A stretch of 64,000 bases of DNA from MTP4 sp052056915 (GCF_052056915.1 NZ_CP195119.1:4030001-4094000); one strand, 5' to 3'; shown: positions 27,091-36,926, numbered from the stretch's first letter. Notes: a model not told the origin generated them from the sequence alone. Made by a program: numbers and translations.

Positions 27091-28719
27091 ATGCCGATAA
27101 TAACCTTGCATTACGAAGACCTTGAAAAACTCACAGGAACCGATAAGGAAACCATCATCGAAAGGGTGCCCATGATTGGAGCCGATATTGAAAGGATCGA
27201 AGACGAGTCCATTGATATCGAGTTCTTCCCGGACAGGCCTGATCTCTACAGCGTGGAGGGGGTTGCCCGGGCCATGCGGGGTTTCCTGGGCCTCGAGACC
27301 GGGCTTCCCGAGTACGGGGCAAAGCCTTATGAGGTCTCCATTACCGTCAGCGAGGAGATTTTAAAGATCAGGCCTTTCCTTGGCTGTGCTATTGTCCGGG
27401 GCGTTAAGTTCAATTCGGAATCCATAAAGTCCCTGATGGACCTGCAGGAAGACCTGCACTGGGGACTTGGCAGGAACCGGAAAAAGGTTTCTATCGGGGT
27501 GCACGACCTTTCGAACGTGACCCCTCCATTCAGGTACACCGCTGTTGAGCCGGATTTCGAGTTCGTGCCCCTGGATTACACCGAAAAAATGAGCATGGCC
27601 GAGATCCTGGATAAGCACCCCAAAGGTACGCGCTTTGCTCATCTCGTAAGGGACTTTGAAAAATACCCCATCATCTTTGACTCCGAGGACAATGTCCTTT
27701 CCTTCCCGCCCATCATTAATGGGACCCTCACCAGCGTGACCGAAGCCACAACCGAGCTTTTCATCGACGTAACAGGGCTTGGGGAAGCCGTCTACACGGC
27801 CCTGAACATAGTGGTCACAGCCCTTGCCGAGCGCGGCGGACAGGTCGAGTTTGTCAGGGTCATCCGGCCCGACGGCGAAGAAATGGTCCTCCCTGACCTC
27901 TCCCCCGAAACCAGGACTCTTACCCGGGGAGAGGTAAATTCCCTTATTGGCATGGACTTCTCCGTGGAAGAGATCGTAAAGCAGCTTGAGAAGATGCGCT
28001 GCGGAGCAAAAGCCCTGGACGACGAAACGATCGAGGTTAAGGTCCCCGCTTACAGGGCGGATATCTTGCACAACTTCGACCTTATCGAGGATATAGCAGT
28101 TGGTTTCGGCTACGGCAACATAGAGATCAAGGTCCCTGAGACTTACACCGTTGGAAAATCCCATCCCATATCCCTCATGCGTTCCGCATTGAACGAGATC
28201 ATTGTGGGGCTTGGTTACTACGAGGTTATGCCTTTCACCCTAACCAGTGAAAAAGTCCACTTCGAAAACATGCGCAGGCCAAAGACCGATGATGTGACCT
28301 ACGTCCTCCATCCCATCAGCGAAGACCAGACCCTGGTCAGGACAACCCTGCTCCCGAACCTCATAGAAATCCTCTCCCTGAACCAGCACAGGGAACTTCC
28401 CCAAAAGATCTTTGAGGTCGGAGAAGTCGTGGTCAACGAAAAAACCGGGCAGCACGTGGCAGCCGTCTCTATCCACCCACAGGCGAACTTCACGGAAATC
28501 TACGAGGTCGTGGACGCCCTCATGCGGGAACTGATGCTTGAGTACGAAGTAAAAGAGTCCGAAGACCCGGCTTTCCTGGAAGGCAGAAGAGCTGATGTCT
28601 ATGTCAAAGGCAAAAAGATAGGGGTTTTCGGGGAATTCCACCCCGAGGTCATAACCAACTTCGAACTCGGTTATGCCGTTGTCGGTTTCGAGCTCGAGCT
28701 TGAGGACCTTATTTCTTAA
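27091..28719 (+). CDS. pheT: Phenylalanyl-tRNA synthetase beta subunit
   Basis: A 542-residue archaeal/eukaryotic-type PheT, which pairs with PheS to charge tRNA-Phe. The N-terminus (MPIITLHYEDLEKLTG), the IDIEFFPDRPDLYSVEGVARA motif, the B3/B4 and B5 regions and the C-terminal DQTLVRTTLLPNLIEIL segment are all present. Length is normal. GAGATGA lies seven bases before the ATG. pheS is not adjacent. A very T-rich tail follows. Confidence 0.96.
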   Translation: MPIITLHYEDLEKLTGTDKETIIERVPMIGADIERIEDESIDIEFFPDRPDLYSVEGVARAMRGFLGLETGLPEYGAKPYEVSITVSEEILKIRPFLGCAIVRGVKFNSESIKSLMDLQEDLHWGLGRNRKKVSIGVHDLSNVTPPFRYTAVEPDFEFVPLDYTEKMSMAEILDKHPKGTRFAHLVRDFEKYPIIFDSEDNVLSFPPIINGTLTSVTEATTELFIDVTGLGEAVYTALNIVVTALAERGGQVEFVRVIRPDGEEMVLPDLSPETRTLTRGEVNSLIGMDFSVEEIVKQLEKMRCGAKALDDETIEVKVPAYRADILHNFDLIEDIAVGFGYGNIEIKVPETYTVGKSHPISLMRSALNEIIVGLGYYEVMPFTLTSEKVHFENMRRPKTDDVTYVLHPISEDQTLVRTTLLPNLIEILSLNQHRELPQKIFEVGEVVVNEKTGQHVAAVSIHPQANFTEIYEVVDALMRELMLEYEVKESEDPAFLEGRRADVYVKGKKIGVFGEFHPEVITNFELGYAVVGFELELEDLIS

Positions 28720-28800
28720 ATTTTTTAATTTTTTAATTTTTTAATTTTTTAATTTTTTTTGTTTCTTTATTTTTTTTGATTTTTTAATTTTTTTGATTAA
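28720..28800 (+). terminator. T-rich terminator with ATTTTTTA repeats after pheT
   Basis: Four or five copies of an AATTTTTTAATT unit and longer T-runs follow the pheT stop. This fits both termination and the local habit of tandem repeats at gene ends. Confidence 0.65.
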
Positions 28801-28838
28801 AAATATTGAGAAATCAACCCAACTTTTTTCTTTTTTCT

Positions 28839-29474
28839 TCACCCTATCGTTTTCTCCCTCAGCAGTTTTTCCATCTCTGTCGCTATCAGCTTTGCTTTGG
28901 AAAGGTCCTCCGTTTCCAGCAGCCGGACCAAAAGCTCCTGCAGCTGCTCCCTCAATAATTCAAGGTCTTCGAGGGCAAGGGCGAGTTCGTAGTGAAGGGT
29001 CCCGAGGCTTTTTATTTCCATGAACCTGGCAAGCTTTTCCTTGCTGGCCCTGACCTGGAGGAGGGTTTCGGGGGAGTTCAGGTCAACGTCGTATTCTTCT
29101 TCGAAGTCTCCTTTTAGAAGCGTTTTCAACCACCTCACATTCCGGACATGGCTCACGAAAGGGCTGACTTCCCTGTACTCGTAGTCTCCGCTAACCTTCC
29201 CGATAATCACTTCGTTCCGGGTCTTGAGCGGGACGGCCACAAAATCCCCCAGCCTGAGATCTTTTATGAAGGAGTTTATTTCCCCTGCCCAGGCCTCGCA
29301 GCGTTCTTCCTGCATTCCGGGGTATTTTTCGAGCATTACCTGTTTTACCTGTGCTTTATTCTCGGTACTTGATAAATCCGGAAATTCGGACCACCCTATG
29401 GTTATCACGTTGTTTTCCAATATCGCTTCTTCGTCTTCTAACGTGCCTGCGGCTTTGAGTAACCAGAGATTCAT
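28839..29474 (-). CDS. Stand-alone Mrr-N/PUA-like module with a helical tail
   Basis: A 211-residue protein. Residues 1-125 (MNLWLLKAA, ITIGWSEFPDLS, LGDFVAVPLK, IGKVSGDYEY) match the N-terminal module found in front of Mrr-type restriction endonuclease domains, thought to read DNA or modified bases. In place of a nuclease domain there is a helical, Glu/Leu-rich C-terminus (about 140-211). It has a strong site, GGGGAGGT, five bases before the ATG, so it is expressed as a discrete gene. It may be a relic of a restriction enzyme or a separate reader protein. No nuclease gene is adjacent. Confidence 0.65.
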   Translation of the reverse strand: MNLWLLKAAGTLEDEEAILENNVITIGWSEFPDLSSTENKAQVKQVMLEKYPGMQEERCEAWAGEINSFIKDLRLGDFVAVPLKTRNEVIIGKVSGDYEYREVSPFVSHVRNVRWLKTLLKGDFEEEYDVDLNSPETLLQVRASKEKLARFMEIKSLGTLHYELALALEDLELLREQLQELLVRLLETEDLSKAKLIATEMEKLLREKTIG

Positions 29475-29562
29475 ATTTTACCTCCCCTTTACCGGGTTTT
29501 TTCCTGATCTGATATGATTCCCGAATACGTTTGTACTGGTAATTAATCATTTCTCTCCCACA

Positions 29563-29614
29563 AGCTCTTCCACAAACTCTTCCACAAACTCTTCCACAAA
29601 CTCTTCCACAAATC
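29563..29614. repeat. 12-bp tandem repeat, four to five units
   Basis: Units of CTCTTCCACAAA lie upstream of the minus-strand module gene and downstream of nothing else; they end about 40 bases before the DUF429-like pseudogene start. Confidence 0.85.
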
Positions 29615-29656
29615 CTGAATAAATCTTTAAACATGAATCCCCTAAAACCTGTAAAC

Positions 29657-30002
29657 ATGAACAAAAAGGTCTTTGTGGGGGTGGATGGCTACAGTGAGGG
29701 CTGGTTTGCCGTATTTCTGGCAGAGTCAGATCGTGATGAATGTGATAGGGGCAACGGCAATTCGGAGAACTGCAGCTGGGAGCTGGGTGTTTTCCCCGAT
29801 TTTTCTGCCCTCCGTGACTTCTCAAAAGCAATTACGAAGCTTATGAGCCGCTGGTCCTGATCGACATTCCCATCGGGCTGAAAGCCGGGGGTACCGGGGA
29901 GCAGCTCTCGGACCTTGGCGCCCGGAAAATCCTGAAGGCACGGAAGTCCAGCATCTTTCCCGTGCCCTGCCGGGAAGCGGTTTATGCGGAAACTTACGGA
30001 AA
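29657..30002 (+). pseudogene. DUF429 family protein, frameshifted and truncated
   Basis: The frame from ATG 29657 gives KVFVGVDGYSEGWFAV, the start of DUF429 (an RNase H-like fold). It breaks at an A4 run at 29824-29827. Adding one A would continue as SNYEAYEPLVLIDIPIGL and on through LGARKILKARKSSIFPVPCREAVYAETYGK, all DUF429-like. The homology then stops near 30002, where a kinase fragment in a third frame begins. The gene is therefore hit twice: by a one-base frameshift and by loss of its C-terminal half. Confidence 0.75.
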
Positions 30003-30938
30003 ATCCACAGGGAAGATTTTGACAGGGTCTGTGCCGACCTCGACCACTGTATTGAGGAAGGGTATGAAAGTTTCAAGATGGAGTACCGGATATTCACAAA
30101 AGAAGGGGCACTGCGCTGGGTTGACGAAAGGACTTTTATCCAGAGGGATGCGGAGGGCAACGCCACTCTTTTACAGGGCGTGGTCATTGACATCACCGAG
30201 AGGAAAGTTGCGGAAGAAGCTCTTGCAAAAGCCGAGCAGCTCCGGAAAAAGGAGATCAACCACAGGATCAGGAATAACCTGCAGATCGTCTCCTCCCTCC
30301 TTGGCCTTCAGGCGGAAAAATTCAGCGATGAGAAAGTTGTTGAGGCTTTCCGGGAAAGTGAAAACCGCATCGTGTCAATGTCCCTCATCCACGAAGAGTT
30401 GTACGAGTCCGGCGACCTGGACTACCTAGATTTTAGCTCCTACATTCGTAAATTGATCGCGGACCTCCTCAGGTCATATAACGTGGGGAGCTCTGAGATC
30501 CGTCTGCATCTGGACGTAGACAGGGTAGTCCTCGGAGTTGATACGGTAATTGCACTGGGAATCCTTATCAATTAACTGTTTACCAACTCTCTTAAGTATG
30601 CTTTTAGGGCAGGGACCCTGGGAGAAATCCATATCATACTGCTCAGGGAGGGAGCCGGTATAAATGAAAAGCCAGGTAGGGACGGGGTCAGTGCAAACTT
30701 TCAAAACAGCTCTGGAATATATGACCGCTTCATACTTGTTTTTTCAGATAATGAGAAGGGTTTTCTGGAGGGAATTGATTTCAGAAACCCGGAGACTCTG
30801 GGTTTGCAGCTTGTGAATGCGCTGGTGGACCAGATAGAAGGCACTATTGAGATGGAAAGAGAAGCAGGCACAAAGTTTATTATCAGGTTCAGGGACGAAC
30901 TTCAGGGGAACAACCGGAGACTGATGTCGGAAGTTTAA
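30003..30938 (+). pseudogene. PAS/HisKA_2 sensor kinase fragment with an in-frame TAA
   Basis: The frame begins abruptly inside a PAS domain (IHREDFDRVCADL) and continues through RIFTKEGALRWVDERTF, VVIDITERK, the HisKA_2 box KEINHRIRNNLQ and on into the HATPase domain. A TAA at 30573-30575 replaces an expected Glu codon in LINELFTNSLKYAF. The frame then stays open through DNEKGF and LGLQLV to the natural stop at 30936-30938. So the 5' end (sensor region) is missing and the remainder has one nonsense codon. It resembles the C-terminal half of the kinase at 45553. Confidence 0.82.
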
Positions 30939-30971
30939 ACCTGCGAGAGCCCTTCCATAAACCCTTGAGCT

Positions 30972-31403
30972 TTATTTTTCAATCGCCACCTTGTCTTCCT
31001 TTTTGCCCCCCGGGGCCTTTGTAAGCGCATATGCTAAGTCAAGCCTACCAAAGTCAGCTCGGTCAAAGTCAAGCCTGAGACTCTTTATTTTCTGGTCAGC
31101 AAATTCCAGTACTCCAGCCTGCTTTGATAAGATTTCACTGCCATCGTGGAGTATTGCCTTTAGGGTGAATTTCCTGAAAAACAGGCTACCTCCGACAAAT
31201 CCGTTTTCAGGGATTATCCAGAGTTCGGCAAAGTAACTGTAGAGCCATTCCGTCCACTTTTTTGCCTCGGTTTTCCCCTTAATCTTCTGTCCTGAAAGGA
31301 AGATTTCACAGTTTTCATTGAAATATGAAAGTATTGTTACAGTGTCTTTTGCTTCAATTGCTTTGTCTATCCGTAGCGTTATTTCATGCATGGTTTCAGA
31401 CAT
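30972..31403 (-). CDS. SnoaL/NTF2-like protein
   Basis: A 143-residue protein from the ATG at 31403, which has GGGGAG five bases upstream; a longer in-frame start at 31550 is unlikely. It fits the SnoaL/NTF2-like pocket fold (long N-terminal helix with IDKAIEAKDTVTILSYFNENCEIFL, then beta strands). Members range from small-molecule isomerases to binding proteins, so no function is assigned. The stop is 30 bases from the kinase pseudogene end, in convergent orientation. Confidence 0.65.
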   Translation of the reverse strand: MSETMHEITLRIDKAIEAKDTVTILSYFNENCEIFLSGQKIKGKTEAKKWTEWLYSYFAELWIIPENGFVGGSLFFRKFTLKAILHDGSEILSKQAGVLEFADQKIKSLRLDFDRADFGRLDLAYALTKAPGGKKEDKVAIEK

Positions 31404-31804
31404 TGATACTCCCCAATTACGTACTATTACTCTGTCCCAACTTCTAAATATATTTTTCGATGAAACTTGGAGTGATTGAAAAGTAGGGTGATAGAAAGTA
31501 AAGTACAGAATAATCACAACAAAATGAATTGCATCTTTTCTTCTTTGCATCTTTGCATCTTTTGGTTTTTCACCTTGTTTTTAGACTTCCATTACATTTT
31601 TAATACTCCTTTGAGCATTTTTCAAAACCAAGGCAATAAATTTAATATATTCTTCCTGCACATTTTTATTTACTTAACTATTATAGTGTATTACTTTTTA
31701 AAAGCAAACAGGTAATTTTTGAAAAATATTTTTATTATGTGTTCATAGGCTTTCGGACCTCCGGCATATGCCCGGGGTTGAATGACCTGAAATAGAGGTA
31801 TATC
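31404..31804. other. Divergent intergenic region
   Basis: AT-rich spacer between the SnoaL-like gene and the lipoprotein gene. A TATA-like AATATATTT near 31447-31455 suits the minus-strand gene; TTTTTAAAAG near 31692-31701 and TATTTTTATTATG near 31726-31738 suit the plus-strand gene. No reading frame of interest was seen. Confidence 0.4.
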
Positions 31805-32896
31805 ATGGACTTCAAGAAATTCTATAGAACAGTAATTCCTCTTGCAATCCTTATCGTACTTTTTTCAGGGTGCATAAGCTCTCCGGAGGAAGTTGTGGAG
31901 GAAGTTGTTACAGAGATCGGGAACGTTTCCGACACGGAAGCCTCCCTGCCGGTGACCCCGGAGGAAAACGTGGTTCCGGCTCCAGTTGACGGAGCCAATG
32001 GCACTGTGGGCGAGGACGTCGGGGAATTAGAGGACAGCGGCGAAAAAGGTGATTCCGGAACCGGGGAGCTGCCCTATACCACAAGGTCCCTTTCGGATGC
32101 CAAAGGGAAGGATGAAACAATAAGGGTCGGGGCGTTTAATATTCAGGTATTCGGAGTCACCAAGGCTTCAAAACCCGAAGTTATGGAAGTCCTTGCGCAG
32201 ATCATACGCAGCTACGACGTCGTCGCGGTACAGGAGATCCGGGACAGTTCCCAGACTGCTCTCCCCCAGCTTGTTGAGGCCGTAAACAGTGAGGGGGCAA
32301 GCTACGAATATGTGGTCAGTGAGCGGCTGGGCAGGACTACAAGCAAAGAACAGTATGCCTACGTGTATAACAGCACCAGGCTCAGGGTGGCAGGAGAACC
32401 TCATACCTACCCGGAACCCGAAGGCACTGACCCCTTTCACAGGCAGCCTTATATTGCCGGGTTTGAGCTGCCGGGTGAAAACTTCAGTTTTGTCCTGCTC
32501 ACCGTCCACACCGATCCGGACGAGGCTGAAGAAGAGATAAACTCCCTTGACGAGGCCGTTGAATACGCCCGGACTGCCTACCCTGAGGAAGATGATTTCA
32601 TCCTGATGGGTGACCTCAACGCTGACGGCTCATATTACGATGAGGACGCCCCGGGAGACCTTAGCGGTCCTGAATACAACTGGCTGATAAACAACAGCCT
32701 GGACACTACAACAAAGGCAACCGATTATACCTATGACAGGATAATCGTAAGTGAAGGCGCAGAGTCCCAATTCACCGGAGATGTTGGGGTTTTCAGGTAT
32801 GACCTGGCTTATAACCTTACTTATGATGAAACGACTGCAGTTTCCGATCACTACCCCGTTTATGCCGAATTCCTCACCTCCGGGGATGAGTTTTAA
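31805..32896 (+). CDS. Exported lipoprotein, endonuclease/exonuclease/phosphatase (DNase I-like) fold
   Basis: A 363-residue protein. A signal sequence ends in the lipobox LFSGC, with C23 as the probable lipidation site. An acidic, low-complexity linker (about 25-95) follows. The DNase I-like domain (about 100-358) has IQVFGVTKASK, VQEIRDSS (catalytic Glu), LMGDLNADG and SDHYPVYAEF, the full metal-dependent active-site set. It is expected to act outside the cell on nucleic acid or phosphate esters. The ATG follows GAGGT. Extracellular nucleases of this form are common in Methanosarcina. Confidence 0.88.
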   Translation: MDFKKFYRTVIPLAILIVLFSGCISSPEEVVEEVVTEIGNVSDTEASLPVTPEENVVPAPVDGANGTVGEDVGELEDSGEKGDSGTGELPYTTRSLSDAKGKDETIRVGAFNIQVFGVTKASKPEVMEVLAQIIRSYDVVAVQEIRDSSQTALPQLVEAVNSEGASYEYVVSERLGRTTSKEQYAYVYNSTRLRVAGEPHTYPEPEGTDPFHRQPYIAGFELPGENFSFVLLTVHTDPDEAEEEINSLDEAVEYARTAYPEEDDFILMGDLNADGSYYDEDAPGDLSGPEYNWLINNSLDTTTKATDYTYDRIIVSEGAESQFTGDVGVFRYDLAYNLTYDETTAVSDHYPVYAEFLTSGDEF

Positions 32897-32910
32897 GGAG
32901 ATGCGCATGG

Positions 32911-32975
32911 AGAAGCATTTAAGAGAAGCATTTAAGAGAAGCATTTAAGAGAAGCATTTAAGAGAAGCATTTAAG
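32911..32975. repeat. 13-bp tandem repeat, five units
   Basis: AGAAGCATTTAAG starts at 32911, 32924, 32937, 32950 and 32963, immediately after the lipoprotein gene. Confidence 0.9.
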
Positions 32976-33481
32976 AAAATGAGTTCCAGGGAGGTGCGCT
33001 TTAAAATTTATTCTCATCTCCTGTTTTTTTTATTGTTTTAGAGGTCCCTGCCTTCTTTTGGGTTTGGATAACTGGACCTTCTTTTCCTCGATATTGAAGA
33101 ATTCCATCATTAGGTTTATATTTATATAGTTATTATAGTCTGCGACGCCCAACATGAGCCAAAATTTTTATATGTTTTGAGCTCGAATTAACTACTAACT
33201 TTATTAAATTTTATAATACCTTGGGGGGAGTAGCTAGGGTACTGGATATAATTTTGGATATTCAATTTTATCTATTCTTATCTCTTAGTTGAAAATATAA
33301 TTTCAAAACGTTTTTATAGTACTATTATAAAAATATTAGTAATAATTAATTAAAATAATAATTATGTTATGTTATATTCCAGGCATGTTGGCTGATTGAT
33401 GAATAACTGCGAAAGGGTCTATTGATTCATATGTCTCTGGTTCGGTAAGGGAAACAAAATGTTTTGGCATGGCGATATCTT
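32976..33481. other. AT-rich intergenic region before the response regulator
   Basis: About 500 bases with several TATA-like runs (for example near 33297-33375) and no supported gene or repeat. It probably holds the promoter and a long leader for the response regulator. Confidence 0.4.
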
Positions 33482-33856
33482 ATGAAGAATATACTGGTAG
33501 TTGAGGACAATCCTGTGATAATGGAACTTGTCAGAACCCTACTGACATCATTTGGTTATGGCCATACAGGGGTAGAAGATGGGTTTGAAACTCTGAAAGT
33601 TGTAAAAGAAAGTGATTTTGACCTTATCTTGCTGGATATACAACTTCCCGGAATGGACGGACTTGAAGTCCTCAAGAGGCTTAAAGAAGATCCGGAAACC
33701 GAGAATATTCCTGTTATTGCCCTGACAGCCCATGCCATGTACGGGGATGAACAGAAGTTTCTGAGAGCAGGGTGCAGCGGCTATGTTTCGAAACCCATTG
33801 ACATTCCAGGGTTCAAATTGTTGCTGGAAAAGTTATTGCCGGATACTGAGGCCTGA
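33482..33856 (+). CDS. Single-domain response regulator
   Basis: A 124-residue receiver domain with no output domain. It has VVEDN for the acidic pocket, LLDIQLPGMDG with the phospho-Asp, the switch residue T in ALTAH, and the conserved Lys in YVSKPID. It sits 120 bases upstream of a hybrid kinase on the same strand, so the pair likely forms a signalling unit. The ATG at 33482 has only a weak ribosome binding site; a TTG 18 bases upstream is possible. Confidence 0.9.
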   Translation: MKNILVVEDNPVIMELVRTLLTSFGYGHTGVEDGFETLKVVKESDFDLILLDIQLPGMDGLEVLKRLKEDPETENIPVIALTAHAMYGDEQKFLRAGCSGYVSKPIDIPGFKLLLEKLLPDTEA

Positions 33857-33867
33857 CACTTAAATCC

Positions 33868-33914
33868 GATACTAAAATTCGATACTAAAATTCGATACTA
33901 AAATTCGATACTGA
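33868..33914. repeat. 13-bp tandem repeat, four units
   Basis: GATACTAAAATTC starts at 33868, 33881, 33894 and 33907 (last unit decayed), between the response regulator and the hybrid kinase. Confidence 0.88.
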
Positions 33915-33979
33915 ATTGTTTGAGATAAGGGATAAAAAGTGTCCATAAAGAATGATTTTTGCTTTGTGGGGGTTGTGTG

Positions 33980-36712
33980 ATGCAGAGTTTTTTCAGAGTT
34001 CAGTTCTCAAAAACATTAAATGAATTGCTCTTAATTTTGACTGTAGGTCTGATCTTTACAATAATTGCTTCCAATTATAACCTTTTTGAATCTGTAGTGG
34101 CGTTTGTCGAGCAGTCTAACAGGTGGGAATTGGGGGGCTTGCTAACTCTTTCGGTTTATCTTTCCTTCGGGCTTGGGGTTTTTTCCCTGAGACGCTGGAT
34201 GGATACGGAAAACGCCCTTGCCCTTCACAGGATAGCCGAGGCCAACCTCAGGGAAAAAGACGAAAGGTACAGGGCCCTGTTCGAACAGTCCAATGACTCA
34301 ATCATCATTTCGGACGGCAAATGGGTGCTGGATATCAATGAAAGGGGCAGGGAAGTCCTGGGCGTTGACCGGTTCGACACCGGGAAAGTTTCCCTTATGT
34401 CCCTGGTTCCCGGAGAGTATCTCCCCGAAGCCCGGGAAGCCCTGAAAGTAACATGCGAAAAGGGTTCCTCATGCTTTGAAATGAAGTACATGAAATCGGA
34501 CGGGAAGCTTATTGATGTGGAGGTCAGCTCGTCCCTTATACATAACGATGGAAAACTGGTCCAGATTGTTGCCCGGGACATAAGCTCCCGCAAAAAAGCC
34601 GAAAGGTGGGAGCAGGAAAGCAGGGAGAGGTTGAAAACAATAATTGATAATACCCTCTGCGGTATTTTGCTTATTGAGGCCTCCAGCAAAAAAATAGTGG
34701 ACGCAAACCCTGTTGCAGTGACCACTCTCGGGATGTCCGAAAAAGAACTTTTAGGGGAAATCTGCCACCGTTTCCTTTCCCCGGAAGAAAAAGATAAATG
34801 CCTTTCCTTTGATCCGAATCATCCTTCAGACGTGGCCGAAAGTTCTCTCCTGAATGCCAGGGGAGAGCCCGTCCCCATCCTGAAGAGTGTGGTGCCCGTG
34901 TCCATCGGGGGAACCGCTTATTTTGTAGAGAGCTTCATCGACCTTTCCGAACGCAAAAAAGCAGAAGAAGAACTGCTCCAGGCAAAGTTTGCTGCCGAAG
35001 GGGCCAACCGTGCAAAGAGTGAATTCCTTGCTACCATGAGCCATGAACTGAGGACTCCCCTTACCGCAATCATCGGGTTTTCGGACCTGATGCTCGGAGG
35101 CATGACCGGGGGACTCGATGAGCAGAATATGCGGTTCCTCAAAAATATTTCCAACAGTGGCATACACCTCCTTGCGCTGATCAATAACATCCTCGACCTC
35201 TCGAAAATCGAAGCCGGGAAAATGGACCTTGAAATTGAGAACTTCTCTGTCCCCGAGGTCTTTGCTGATACCAAAACTGTTACAACTCCCCTCTCCCTGA
35301 AGAAAAACATTTCAGTAGAATTCGATGTGAAACAGGGCATTTTCATCAGTGCCGACAGGGTCCGCTTCAAGCAGATTCTCTACAATCTTGTGAGCAATGC
35401 AATCAAGTTTACCCCGAATGAAGGGTCCGTGAAAGTATCGGCTCTTCGATGTGAGGACAGGGTCCGTGTAAAGGTTGAGGACACCGGGATCGGGATTGCA
35501 AAAGAGGATATGGAACACCTCTTCAGGCCTTTCAAGCAGATTGACTCGGCAACTAACCGCCACTATGAAGGCACAGGCCTCGGGCTGGTCCTCGTCCGGA
35601 AGTTTGTTGACCTGCACGGCGGTTCCCTCCATGTGGAAAGTGAACCCGGGAAGGGTTCTTCCTTCATCTTCGAATTGCCGCTCAGGTGCACCGGAAATGA
35701 GAGAATACCGGAGGTGAATAACGAAGGTGCAAAGTCTATCAAGGCTGCCGAAACAGGAATCTCCGGAAATGCTGTCGAAACAGGGACCTCCGGAAATGCT
35801 GTCGAAACAGGGATATCCGAAAGTGCTTCCGAAACAGAGTTTTCAGGTATTGAAGATAGCGAAGTTGAGGGGAAGGCTACGGATGGGACTGAAAAAGGTC
35901 TAAAAATCCCGGAAATTATCGAACCTGAAGGTTCACTCGGTTCCGAACCACTGGTGCTGGTTGTCGAAGACGATGAAATGTCCCGGGAACTGCTCGTTAT
36001 CACATTAACCGAGGCAGGCTACCGGGTGGCTCAGGCTTCCAGCGGGAAACAGGCCCTTTTGCTGGCCCAGGAATTGAAACCTTTCGTGATCACCCTGGAT
36101 ATCATGATGCCGGAGATGAACGGCTGGATGGTGCTTAAGGACCTGAAAGAGGACGCTGCAACGGCTGAAATTCCTGTGCTGGTAATTTCCATGGACGATG
36201 ATAGGAAATGCAGCATGCTCTGGGGTGCATTTGACCACCTTGTAAAACCCGTTGAAAAAGGCGTGCTGCTCTCCTCCCTGGACCGCATGAGGGAAATGAC
36301 CGATATAACAAACCCGAAAATACTCGTTGTTGACGACGAGGCCGCAATAGTTGAGCTTATGGTCTCGATGGTTGAGAATAACGGTTATGAAGTTACCCGT
36401 GCATACGGGGGCCGGGAAGCAATTGAAAAGACCGTAAATGAGCATCCTGATGCCCTTATTCTTGACCTGATGATGCCAGGAGTTTCCGGCTTTGACGTAA
36501 TCCAGGCCCTCAAGCGGAATCCGGATACGGTCGATATCCCGATTATAGTCTGCACCGCAAAAGACCTCACAAGCGAGGAAAAAGAAATGCTCAACAGCAA
36601 TGTTTCTTATGTCATGCAAAAAGGGGACCTGAGCAGGGATAACCTTATTGCCTTCATTAAATGCGTTGAGCGCAGTGCTGAAACGTGCAGGTGCTGTGGA
36701 AGGGTAAGGTAG
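33980..36712 (+). CDS. Hybrid sensor histidine kinase with two PAS and two receiver domains
   Basis: A 910-residue membrane protein. Two membrane segments lie at about 14-31 and 52-69. PAS1 spans about 92-205 and PAS2 about 215-328. HisKA has H355 in MSHELRTP, followed by HATPase with DTGIGIA and GTGLGLVLV. A linker of ETGISGNAV-type repeats (a 30-bp DNA repeat) leads to receiver 1 (VVEDDEMS ... LDIMMPEMNG) and receiver 2 (VVDDEAAI ... LDLMMPGVSG). Receiver 2 has a K in MQKGD at the usual Lys position. GGGGG lies seven bases before the ATG. No DNA-binding output, so it likely acts in a phosphorelay with the upstream regulator. Confidence 0.93.
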   Translation: MQSFFRVQFSKTLNELLLILTVGLIFTIIASNYNLFESVVAFVEQSNRWELGGLLTLSVYLSFGLGVFSLRRWMDTENALALHRIAEANLREKDERYRALFEQSNDSIIISDGKWVLDINERGREVLGVDRFDTGKVSLMSLVPGEYLPEAREALKVTCEKGSSCFEMKYMKSDGKLIDVEVSSSLIHNDGKLVQIVARDISSRKKAERWEQESRERLKTIIDNTLCGILLIEASSKKIVDANPVAVTTLGMSEKELLGEICHRFLSPEEKDKCLSFDPNHPSDVAESSLLNARGEPVPILKSVVPVSIGGTAYFVESFIDLSERKKAEEELLQAKFAAEGANRAKSEFLATMSHELRTPLTAIIGFSDLMLGGMTGGLDEQNMRFLKNISNSGIHLLALINNILDLSKIEAGKMDLEIENFSVPEVFADTKTVTTPLSLKKNISVEFDVKQGIFISADRVRFKQILYNLVSNAIKFTPNEGSVKVSALRCEDRVRVKVEDTGIGIAKEDMEHLFRPFKQIDSATNRHYEGTGLGLVLVRKFVDLHGGSLHVESEPGKGSSFIFELPLRCTGNERIPEVNNEGAKSIKAAETGISGNAVETGTSGNAVETGISESASETEFSGIEDSEVEGKATDGTEKGLKIPEIIEPEGSLGSEPLVLVVEDDEMSRELLVITLTEAGYRVAQASSGKQALLLAQELKPFVITLDIMMPEMNGWMVLKDLKEDAATAEIPVLVISMDDDRKCSMLWGAFDHLVKPVEKGVLLSSLDRMREMTDITNPKILVVDDEAAIVELMVSMVENNGYEVTRAYGGREAIEKTVNEHPDALILDLMMPGVSGFDVIQALKRNPDTVDIPIIVCTAKDLTSEEKEMLNSNVSYVMQKGDLSRDNLIAFIKCVERSAETCRCCGRVR

Positions 36713-36926
36713 AAAAACTAAGTTGGAGGTTTCGGCTCCGCAGAAATCCTGTTATATTGTTTGAAATGGTCCTGATTTGTGACCGGGTTAAATCCCGGTT
36801 TCAGGTCTTTTCGTGATCTCAGACTTTTCCCGGGGCTCTCACCTCCTGCAAAGCTGGCTGCCTTTTCCGGAATCCCTGTAAATAAATGCTTGAAGAATAA
36901 GCCGCTGGTGGAACCCTTCACTCTGT

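Noticed and set aside
29655..30575. A single fused DUF429-kinase protein
   Set aside because: The two parts are in different frames with stops between them, so no fusion product is possible.
30573..30575. Readthrough as pyrrolysine at the kinase stop
   Set aside because: Pyrrolysine uses TAG; this codon, like the one at 38831, is TAA.
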